Shown here: positions 1 to 5,410 of the stretch, in pieces | Layout of the letters: every line of letters begins with the position of its first letter | How positions within the stretch are numbered: position 1 is the first letter of the stretch | Source: Pseudomonadota bacterium | Lineage (GTDB): Bacteria; Pseudomonadota; Gammaproteobacteria; Steroidobacterales; Steroidobacteraceae | NCBI GenBank assembly: GCA_021779875.1 | Contig: JAJXZV010000329.1 | Coordinates: 1 to 5,554 of the forward strand | Direction: 5' to 3' | DNA: 5,554 nt | Notes under the pieces: model-generated | The model's database searches: none | Seen by the model: only the letters and a program-made list of their open reading frames with translations | Told to the model about the DNA's origin: nothing | Translations under genes and position numbers: made by a program

Positions 1-1
1 C

Positions 2-742
2 AAGGCGGGGCCGCCGATCGCCGACATCAGCGCCGGATTGCTGGCGGCAATGGGCGCGCTGGCGGCCCTGCACCATCGGCAGAGCACGGGCCGGGGGCAG
101 TGGGTGGACACCTCCTTGCTGGAAGCGGGCATCACCCACATGTACTGGCACGCGGCGATCGGGTTCGCCACCGGCGTGGCGCCCGGCCCGCTCGGCTCGG
201 GACACCCGCTGATGGCCCCGTATCAGGCCTTTCGCACCGCCGATCACCCGATCACCGTGGGCGCCGCGAACGATGCCAACTGGCGGCGCCTGCTCGAAGT
301 GCTGGAGCGCCCCGACCTCGGGGCCGACGCCCGCTTCATGCGCAACGCCGATCGGATGGCCAATCTGCCGGCGCTGGTGCGGCTGCTGGCGCCCATCTTT
401 CGAAGCCGTCCCTCCGCCGACTGGCTGGAGAGGCTCGCGCGCGCCGGCGTGCCCGCCGGGCCGGTGCTCGACGTGCTGCAAATGGCGGCGGATCCCCAGG
501 TGAAGGCCCGCAACATGGTCGTCGAGACCGAGCACTCGGTTGCCGGAAAGGTGCGGGCGCTCGGCCTGCCGGTGAAGTTCTCCGCCACCCCCGGCGAAGT
601 TCGCCGCCCGGCCCCGGTCTACGGCCAGCACACGACGGAAGTGCTGCTCGAGCACGGCTTCACCGTCGACGAGGTGGCGGCGTTGCTGAACTCGGGCGCG
701 GCGTTCGCCGCCGCGGGCCCGGGCGGCGGGGAGGCGCGATGA
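2..742 (+). CDS. CoA-transferase family III (CaiB/BaiF), 5'-truncated by the window edge
   Basis: The frame is open from base 2, so the true start lies outside the window; 246 residues are visible of a family usually about 390-420 long. Family III enzymes move CoA between carboxylic acids through an aspartyl-CoA thioester; related members are acyl-CoA racemases. What is seen: a PPIADISAG segment whose Asp (codon 23-25) aligns with the catalytic Asp of formyl-CoA transferase and alpha-methylacyl-CoA racemase; then the family stretch ALHHRQSTGRGQWVDTSLLE (from about base 68); an NDANWRRLLEVL segment; and the C-terminal signature GQHTTEVLLEHGF (from base 623). An internal TTG at 38 could be mistaken for a start, but homology continues upstream of it. 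The stop TGA at 740-742 overlaps the ATG of the next gene, so the two are coupled. Substrate cannot be told from sequence. The family is certain; the exact reaction is not. Confidence 0.93.
   Translation, partial: KAGPPIADISAGLLAAMGALAALHHRQSTGRGQWVDTSLLEAGITHMYWHAAIGFATGVAPGPLGSGHPLMAPYQAFRTADHPITVGAANDANWRRLLEVLERPDLGADARFMRNADRMANLPALVRLLAPIFRSRPSADWLERLARAGVPAGPVLDVLQMAADPQVKARNMVVETEHSVAGKVRALGLPVKFSATPGEVRRPAPVYGQHTTEVLLEHGFTVDEVAALLNSGAAFAAAGPGGGEAR
728..734 (+). promoter_or_regulatory. Ribosome binding site of the crotonase gene
   Basis: GGGGAGG lies 4 nt before the ATG at 739, inside the last codons of the CoA-transferase gene. It fixes the crotonase start, because the same frame stays open far upstream with no comparable site or homology. 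Confidence 0.75.
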
Positions 743-1530
743 GTCCGCCGGCGGGCACCGAGGCCGAGATTCTCTACGAGGTTCGCGACCGGATCGGCCA
801 CGTCACGTTCAATCGTCCGGCGGCGCGCAATGCCCTGACCTTCGCCATGTACGACGCGCTCGCGCAGATCTGCCGGCAGGCGCCGCAGGACTCCGTGCGC
901 GCCCTGGTGCTCTGCGGCGCCGGCGACCAGGCGTTCGCGGCGGGTACCGACATCCATCAGTTCCGGACGTTTTCCACTCCCGAGGATGCGCTCGCGTACG
1001 AACGGCGGATCGACCAGACCCTCGGCGCGATCGAGGACTGCCCGGTGCCGACCATCGCGGCGATCAGCGGCGCGTGCACCGGCGGCGGCGCGGCGATCGC
1101 CGCGGTCTGCGATCTGCGGATCGCGAGCGCCGATGCGCGCTTCGGTCTGCCGATCGCACGCACGCTCGGCAACTGCCTCTCGATGGAGAACTACGCGCGC
1201 CTCGCCGGACTGATCGGTGCGGCGCGGCTCAAGGAGATGATCTTTCTCGCCCGCCTGATCGAGGCGCCGGAGGCCCGATCCATCGGCTTGGTCAGCGAGG
1301 TGTTGCCCGACCGGGCCGCGCTGCTGGCGCGCGCCGAGGCCATGGCGCGGACCGTCGCCGAGCACGCGCCGCTCACCCTGCGCGTGACCAAGGAGGCGCT
1401 GCACCGCATCGGCCGGCTGTCGCGCATCGACGCGCAGGCGCTCGTGCTGACCTGCTACCAGAGCCAGGATTTCCGCGAAGGGATGGAGGCGTTCCTCGCC
1501 AAGCGCAAACCGGTCTGGCAGGGTAAATGA
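739..1530 (+). CDS. Enoyl-CoA hydratase/isomerase (crotonase) family protein lacking the two classical catalytic glutamates
   Basis: A 263-residue protein, the normal length for a single-domain crotonase; cytoplasmic, acting on an acyl-CoA thioester. Start at 739 is supported by the ATGA overlap with the CoA-transferase stop and by GGGGAGG just upstream; N-terminal homology (YEVRDRIGHVTFNRPAARNAL) begins right after it. Oxyanion-hole elements are present: AAGTDIHQF (residues 67-75) and GACTGGGAA (111-119). The C-terminal DFREGMEAFLAKRKP (from 244) is typical of the family. Odd point: aligned to mitochondrial enoyl-CoA hydratase, Glu144 is replaced by Ala119 (GGGAAI for GGGCEL) and Glu164 by Ile139 (FGLPI for FGQPE). 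Simple hydratase chemistry is therefore doubtful; isomerase, thioesterase, decarboxylase, lyase or another enolate-stabilising reaction is possible. By position it probably processes a CoA ester made or consumed by the neighbouring CoA-transferase. Family sure, reaction unknown. Confidence 0.93.
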   Translation: MSPPAGTEAEILYEVRDRIGHVTFNRPAARNALTFAMYDALAQICRQAPQDSVRALVLCGAGDQAFAAGTDIHQFRTFSTPEDALAYERRIDQTLGAIEDCPVPTIAAISGACTGGGAAIAAVCDLRIASADARFGLPIARTLGNCLSMENYARLAGLIGAARLKEMIFLARLIEAPEARSIGLVSEVLPDRAALLARAEAMARTVAEHAPLTLRVTKEALHRIGRLSRIDAQALVLTCYQSQDFREGMEAFLAKRKPVWQGK

Positions 1531-1550
1531 TTGATTATCACCGCGAAGGG

Positions 1551-1594
1551 GCCCGTGTGAAAGCCCGTACGGCGAGCCCGTCGGCGGCGCCCAG
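1551..1594 (+). repeat. Short phased repeat (GCCCGT, period 12-13 bp) upstream of the DUF3443 gene
   Basis: GCCCGT occurs at 1551, 1563 and 1576, and a related GCCCAG at 1589, giving spacings of 12, 13 and 13 bp. The middle two units are longer: AGCCCGTACGGCG (1562-1574) is followed directly by AGCCCGTCGGCG (1575-1586), a tandem copy differing by one inserted base. The rest of the 76-bp gap (1531-1606) holds only the ribosome binding site; I see no convincing promoter or terminator. The repeat could be a regulator-binding array or slippage in GC-rich DNA. Confidence 0.45.
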
Positions 1595-1597
1595 TTT

Positions 1598-1602
1598 AGG
1601 AG
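1598..1602 (+). promoter_or_regulatory. Ribosome binding site of the DUF3443 lipoprotein gene
   Basis: AGGAG lies 4 nt before ATG 1607 and 13 nt before a second in-frame ATG at 1616. The first is the better fit, though a bit close; either start leaves the signal peptide intact. Confidence 0.65.
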
Positions 1603-1606
1603 TAGC

Positions 1607-3127
1607 ATGGGCCATATGATCAGCACGTTCCTGCGCAACGCCGCCGGCCTCGGCGGACTCCTCGCGATCTGCGCGTGCAGCGGCGGCTCCGGCTCGACGC
1701 CGATCCTGCCCCTGACCGCCATTTCGGTGGTGCCTTCGAGTCTCTCGCTCGAGGTCGGCGAAAGTACCCCCCTCACCGTCGTCGGCACCTTATCGAGCGG
1801 GGCGACGGTGGTCCTGTCGTCGGGCCTGCGCTTCGTCGCGGGCAATCCGGCGGTGGCGGTCGTAAGCGCCTCGGGCGTGGTGACGGCGGTCGCCAACGGC
1901 TCGGCGAGCGTGACGGTGAGCAACGTGGCTCCCGCGCTCAGTGCCGCCCCGGTCCCGATCACCGTGGCGCCCGGAGCCTCGCGCGCCAACACGCTCGCGC
2001 TGATCGTCGACGAAGGGCCGCTCGGCGTGGTGCTCGCGAACCGGATCGCCGTGAACATGCTGTACGCGGCCATCACGCTGTGCTCGCCGGGGAGCACCAC
2101 CGCCTGCCAGGTGATCGACCACGTGCAGGTGGATACCGGGTCGGTCGGCCTGCAGATCCTGAGCGGCGCGTTGAGCGGCACCGCGACCCTCGCGCCGGAG
2201 ACCCTCGGCGGCGCGCCGCTGCGCCGGTGCGTGCAGTACGCCGGCGGCTACGCCTGGGGATCGATGATGGTGGCCGACGTGCGGCTCGGTACGCGCACCG
2301 TGAGCGGCTTGCCGGTGCACGTGATCGGCGATGCGGCCGCCGGCGCCGCGCCCGCGTCCTGCAGCTCGGGTGCGGGCGTCGAGCAGACGACGTCCGCGCA
2401 ATTCGCCGCCAACGGCGTCCTGGGAGTGGGCAATTTCCTGCACGACTGCGGCGCGGACTGCGCGGCGGGCCCGCAGACGGCGTCCTACTATGCCTGCCCG
2501 GCGTCGGGCTGCGTGTCGACGGCGGTGCCGCTCGCCCAGCAGCTGACCAACCCGATCGGCGCACTGACGAACGACAACAACGGCGCGATCGTGAGCCTGG
2601 GTCCGGTCGTGCCGACCGGCAGCACCAACGTGGGCGGAACGCTGTACTTCGGGATCGACACCCAGGCCGACAACGCGGTGCCCGCCGCCGCGACGTTCCT
2701 CGGGGTCGATCCAGGCACCGGGACGCTCACCACCGTCTTCGGCGGCCGAACCCTGCCGAACAGCGTCATCGATACGGGTTCGCCGGCTTATTCGTTCGAC
2801 GACTCCTCGATCGCGGTATGCCCGAGTCCCGATCAGGCGTACTACTGCCCGGTGACCGCCAGCGGCGCCGCGACCTCGCTCGGATTGAACGCACTGCTCC
2901 AAGGCACCAACGGCACGACCGCGGCCCAGTCGTTCACGGTCGCCAATGCCCAGGTGCTGTTCGGCACCGGCCAGATCCTGTCGGCCTTCTCGACGCTCGG
3001 CGGGCCGAACGGAGGGACGTTCACCGGATTCGCCTGGGGCATGCCGTTCTTCTACGGCCGCTCGGTGTACGTATTGTTCGAGCAGCAATCGGCGGCGGGC
3101 GCGACCGGTCCGGCGATCGGCTTCTGA
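1607..3127 (+). CDS. DUF3443-family lipoprotein with N-terminal Big2-like domain; pepsin-like motif layout
   Basis: A 506-residue exported protein. Residues 1-24 look like a lipoprotein signal peptide: hydrophobic AAGLGGLLAICA followed by Cys24 and SGGSGS, with Ser at +2 favouring the outer membrane. Residues about 36-105 read as a bacterial Ig-like Big2 domain (LTAISVVPSSLSLEVGES near the start, SASGVVTAVANGSASVTVS at the end). From about 126 to the end it matches my memory of DUF3443: CQVIDHVQVDTGSVGLQIL, GGYAWGSMMVADV, ANGVLGVGNF, NDNNGAIV, LYFGIDTQADN, FAWGMPFFYGRSVY. Two DTGS motifs (Asp176, codon at 2132; Asp389, codon at 2771) each sit in a hydrophobic setting as in the two lobes of pepsin. 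Ten cysteines (159, 167, 208, 252, 281, 285, 297, 302, 405, 414) suggest disulfides outside the cytoplasm. The family has no function known to me; protease activity is inference. It lies 76 bp after the crotonase gene and converges with the S9 peptidase gene. Confidence 0.9.
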   Translation: MGHMISTFLRNAAGLGGLLAICACSGGSGSTPILPLTAISVVPSSLSLEVGESTPLTVVGTLSSGATVVLSSGLRFVAGNPAVAVVSASGVVTAVANGSASVTVSNVAPALSAAPVPITVAPGASRANTLALIVDEGPLGVVLANRIAVNMLYAAITLCSPGSTTACQVIDHVQVDTGSVGLQILSGALSGTATLAPETLGGAPLRRCVQYAGGYAWGSMMVADVRLGTRTVSGLPVHVIGDAAAGAAPASCSSGAGVEQTTSAQFAANGVLGVGNFLHDCGADCAAGPQTASYYACPASGCVSTAVPLAQQLTNPIGALTNDNNGAIVSLGPVVPTGSTNVGGTLYFGIDTQADNAVPAAATFLGVDPGTGTLTTVFGGRTLPNSVIDTGSPAYSFDDSSIAVCPSPDQAYYCPVTASGAATSLGLNALLQGTNGTTAAQSFTVANAQVLFGTGQILSAFSTLGGPNGGTFTGFAWGMPFFYGRSVYVLFEQQSAAGATGPAIGF

Positions 3128-3144
3128 GGCCCGACCGGCCCGCC
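3128..3144. other. 17-bp convergent gap between the DUF3443 and S9 peptidase genes
   Basis: The two stop codons (TGA at 3125-3127 on +, TAG read from 3147-3145 on -) face each other across 17 GC-rich bases. There is no T-run, and only a GGCC...GGCC pair that could make a 4-bp stem, so no intrinsic terminator can be called on either strand. Transcripts probably overlap at their 3' ends or end by Rho. Confidence 0.7.
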
Positions 3145-5229
3145 CTACCCGTGCGGCAGGAACCGGTCGAGCCAATCGATCCAGCGTCGATACACGTCGC
3201 GCGCGCGCACCGGGTCGGCGGGGAAATGCCCGCCCACCGGATAGGCATAGAAGCGCGTCTCGACGCCGCGATCCTTGAGCGCGTGGAAGAGCTGATAGCC
3301 CTGGGTGATGGTCACGCGATAATCGCCCGTGTCCTGCAGGATGAGCGTCGGCGTGCTCATGTGGTCGAAGTAGGTGATGGGCGACTGCGCCACCCAGTGA
3401 CTCATCCAGTCGCCGGTGTAGGGTGAACCGCCGATGGCGTCCGCGCGCCCCACGTTCAGGTCCGACAGCGTGTACTGATCGATCAGGTTGGTGACCGGGG
3501 CGCCGGCGACCGCCGCCTTCCAGAAGGACGCGTGGCCGATCAACCACGTGGTCATGAAGCCCCCGTAGCTCCAGCCGGTCACCGCGATGTTCTCGGGGTC
3601 GACGATGCCGCGCGCCTTGACCGCCTCCAGCCCGGCGAGCACGTCGCGTCCCGGACCGTCGCCGGAGTCATCGACGATGGCATGGGCGAATTCGTTGCCG
3701 GCATCGTCGCTGCCGCGGTAATTTGGCTCGAATACCAGCCAGCCCTGGGCGGCGAGCAGCTGCGCGAACACGTTGAAGGTGTCCTTGGAGCTCGAGACGG
3801 GGCCGCCGTGGATGTACAGCACCAGCGGCAGCTTCCTGCCCGGCTTGTAGTCCGGCGGATAGGTCAAGATGCCGTTCTCGATCCAGTTCCTGGGAGGCCC
3901 GTCGGGGCTCGGCCAGGTGAGCACTTCGCTTCGGCCGAAGTGCACCGCGTGCAAAGCGTCGTTGAAACTGCTGATTCGCCGGGGCTTGGAGGTCGGCTTG
4001 TCCAGCACGTAGATCTCGGCCGGCCGATTCGGCTCGGTGCCGACGAAGGCGATCTCGCCGCGCGGACCCACGTTGGCGTCGAGCCAGTAGCCGGTGCTGG
4101 GAGTCACGTCGCGCAGCGCCAGCCGCTTCGCCTTGCCGTGCAGCGGCTGCAGCCACAGGCCGGCGGTGGTCGCGTCGTTGGCGCCGGTGAGGATCGCCTG
4201 GCCGTCGGGCATCCACAGCGCACGGTAGAAGTTGCGGTCGATCAGGCGCGTCACGTTCTCGCCCTCGCCCTTGCCGGCGAGCCCCTCCACCACGTGGACG
4301 TCGCGGTAATTGCGGCTCACGCCATCGCGTGGATACAGGTACGCCACGCGGGTGCCGTCCGGCGATGGAACCGGATGCGACACGTATCGGGTTTGCCGGG
4401 TGATGGGTTCCGACCGGCCGGTCGCCAGATCGAGCGCCTGCAGGGACGAATCGCGGCGATCCCCGGAGTAAGTGCTCTCCAGGCGCACGTAGATCAGTTT
4501 GGCGCCATCGGGAGTGAAGGCGATGGGCGAGGCGGGCGGGCCCGGGGGAAAGGCGACCGGCAGCGACCAAGCGCCGGCGGTCAACCGCCGGGCTTCGCCG
4601 CCGCCCGCGGGCACGAGCCACAGGTGGCTGGGCAACGCCTTTTCCTTGTCGAGAAAACTGCCGTCACCGACCTCGAAGGCGTCGTCGAACCGGTCCGCTC
4701 CGGTTTTCTTCGGGGCCTCGTCGACCGCCGCGAAGGCGAGCGCGCCGCCGTCCGGCCGCCATGCGAACTGCTGGATCGACGTGGGGCTGCGGGTGAGCTG
4801 CGTGACGCTGCCGTCGTTCGGGTCGAGCAGGAAGATCTGGTTGCGCTTGTCCTCGTCGGCGGCAAGGTATGCGATCCGGTCCCCGCCCGGCGACCAGCGC
4901 GGAAACGCGACGCTCTTGCGGTCCTGGGTGAGCATGCGCGTGGCGCCGGAGGTCAGATCGACCTGCGCCAGCTCGGCGACATTGAGGTCGTTCTCATAAT
5001 CCGGGTGCGTCACGACGGCCACCAGCGAGCGGCCGTTCGGTGCGATCTGCGGATCCGCGACCCGCACCAGCTTGCCGAGCCAGGCCAGATCGAGCACGCG
5101 GCCCGGCGTCGCCGGAATGGGCGGGCGCGTCGCCGCCGGATCCGCCGGCGCGACCGGCGCGGTCTGGGCCAGGGCGACGCCGGCCATGGCGACCGAGGCC
5201 GCGAGCAGAGCGTGAAATGGGCGTTTCAT
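3145..5229 (-). CDS. Exported S9-family (prolyl oligopeptidase/DPP-IV-like) serine peptidase
   Basis: A 694-residue protein read from ATG 5229-5227. The frame extends 79 residues further upstream, but this ATG begins a clear signal peptide (MKRPFHALLAASVAMAGVALA, cleavage likely after Ala21) and has AGAGGG 9 nt upstream. Residues about 45-440 form a beta-propeller of PD40/TolB-like strands: SPGGDRIAY (113), RPDGGALAF (158), TPDGAKLIY (239), SPDGTRVAY (289), MPDGQAILT (340). Residues about 450-694 are the alpha/beta hydrolase: HGGP (474-477), NYRGS (503-507), nucleophile Ser554 in GWSYGG, Asp636 in DTGDYRV and His668 in YPVGGHFP. The triad is complete and the length normal for the family, so it should be active, releasing short peptides, dipeptides or acyl-amino acids in the periplasm. 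Exact specificity (DPP-IV-like or acylaminoacyl-peptidase-like) cannot be told. It diverges from the putative HtrA-like gene at 5411. Confidence 0.95.
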   Translation of the reverse strand: MKRPFHALLAASVAMAGVALAQTAPVAPADPAATRPPIPATPGRVLDLAWLGKLVRVADPQIAPNGRSLVAVVTHPDYENDLNVAELAQVDLTSGATRMLTQDRKSVAFPRWSPGGDRIAYLAADEDKRNQIFLLDPNDGSVTQLTRSPTSIQQFAWRPDGGALAFAAVDEAPKKTGADRFDDAFEVGDGSFLDKEKALPSHLWLVPAGGGEARRLTAGAWSLPVAFPPGPPASPIAFTPDGAKLIYVRLESTYSGDRRDSSLQALDLATGRSEPITRQTRYVSHPVPSPDGTRVAYLYPRDGVSRNYRDVHVVEGLAGKGEGENVTRLIDRNFYRALWMPDGQAILTGANDATTAGLWLQPLHGKAKRLALRDVTPSTGYWLDANVGPRGEIAFVGTEPNRPAEIYVLDKPTSKPRRISSFNDALHAVHFGRSEVLTWPSPDGPPRNWIENGILTYPPDYKPGRKLPLVLYIHGGPVSSSKDTFNVFAQLLAAQGWLVFEPNYRGSDDAGNEFAHAIVDDSGDGPGRDVLAGLEAVKARGIVDPENIAVTGWSYGGFMTTWLIGHASFWKAAVAGAPVTNLIDQYTLSDLNVGRADAIGGSPYTGDWMSHWVAQSPITYFDHMSTPTLILQDTGDYRVTITQGYQLFHALKDRGVETRFYAYPVGGHFPADPVRARDVYRRWIDWLDRFLPHG

Positions 5230-5238
5230 GCGCGAGAA

Positions 5239-5244
5239 CCCTCT
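5239..5244 (-). promoter_or_regulatory. Ribosome binding site of the S9 peptidase gene
   Basis: On the minus strand this reads AGAGGG, 9 nt before ATG 5229. It supports starting at the signal peptide and not at the upstream in-frame ATG near 5466. Confidence 0.65.
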
Positions 5245-5289
5245 GCGTAACCGTGGACACGGGATGGCGCCGGGCGACCACCCGCGATG

Positions 5290-5295
5290 ACTATA
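5290..5295 (-). promoter_or_regulatory. Candidate -10 box for the S9 peptidase gene
   Basis: The minus strand reads TATAGT (5 of 6 to TATAAT), one of few AT-rich spots in this region, which would start the transcript near 5283 and give a leader of about 55 nt. No sigma-70-like -35 hexamer sits 16-18 bp upstream; instead the 21-bp palindrome at 5310-5330 covers that position. If real, the promoter may need an activator or use another sigma factor. Confidence 0.35.
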
Positions 5296-5309
5296 CCGCA
5301 GAGCCGCGA

Positions 5310-5330
5310 TGGGCCGCGGATCGCGGCCCA
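5310..5330. repeat. Perfect 9+9 bp inverted repeat with 3-bp centre (operator-like palindrome)
   Basis: TGGGCCGCG (5310-5318), centre GAT, then CGCGGCCCA (5322-5330). The arms match perfectly and the symmetry stops at both ends. It lies between two divergent promoters and has no T-run after it, so a terminator is unlikely. A binding site for a dimeric regulator or a cruciform/hairpin is possible. Confidence 0.6.
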
Positions 5331-5332
5331 AA

Positions 5333-5367
5333 TGCGAGTCGACCGAGGCACCTGGTGTAGACTCGCA
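5333..5367. repeat. Inverted repeat A (8-bp arms) interleaved with repeat B
   Basis: TGCGAGTC (5333-5340) and its exact reverse complement GACTCGCA (5360-5367) are separated by 19 nt. The left arm of repeat B (5351-5357) lies inside this spacer. Function unknown; see the finding on a possible pseudoknot. Confidence 0.6.
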
Positions 5368-5387
5368 GGCGGCTTGGTCCCACCAGG
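5351..5387. repeat. Inverted repeat B (7-bp arms) interleaved with repeat A
   Basis: CCTGGTG (5351-5357) and CACCAGG (5381-5387) are exact reverse complements with a 23-nt spacer that contains the right arm of repeat A. The right arm ends 13 nt before the ribosome binding site of the gene at 5411. Confidence 0.5.
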
Positions 5388-5400
5388 ATCGCAACCAACC

Positions 5401-5406
5401 AGGGGA
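5401..5406 (+). promoter_or_regulatory. Ribosome binding site of the gene starting at 5411
   Basis: AGGGGA lies 4 nt before ATG 5411, the codon that opens a signal peptide. Confidence 0.6.
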
Positions 5407-5410
5407 CTCG

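Noticed and set aside
100..738. Upstream extension of the crotonase frame to an ATG at 100
   Set aside because: The added 213 residues are out of frame with the real CoA-transferase and have shadow composition; homology and the ribosome binding site put the start at 739.
1531..1560. TTGATT at 1531 as a -35 box for the DUF3443 gene
   Set aside because: The sequence 17 bp further on (CGTGTG) is not a -10 box; read-through from the upstream operon is equally likely.
619..2181. Minus-strand open frame (520 codons) spanning the crotonase gene and the DUF3443 start
   Set aside because: It crosses two genes and an intergenic gap on the opposite strand and shows no recognisable protein features.
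3128..3144. Possible bidirectional terminator between the convergent genes
   Set aside because: Only a 4-bp GGCC pairing is possible and there is no T-run on either strand.
1790..3547. Long minus-strand open frame (585 codons) opposite the DUF3443 gene
   Set aside because: Antisense shadow with low-complexity Arg/Ala/Gly-rich translation; it also runs across the 3' end of the S9 gene in a different frame.
3532..5250. Long plus-strand open frame (572 codons) opposite the S9 peptidase gene
   Set aside because: It lies wholly antisense to a gene with a complete catalytic triad and propeller motifs; its translation is rich in Arg, Gly and Ala, has no domain pattern, and is expected in GC-rich DNA where stops are rare.
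5358..5363. TAGACT as a -10 box for the gene at 5411
   Set aside because: It matches the consensus at only 4 of 6 positions, no -35 hexamer lies at 16-18 bp, and it overlaps the inverted repeats; too weak to list as a promoter.
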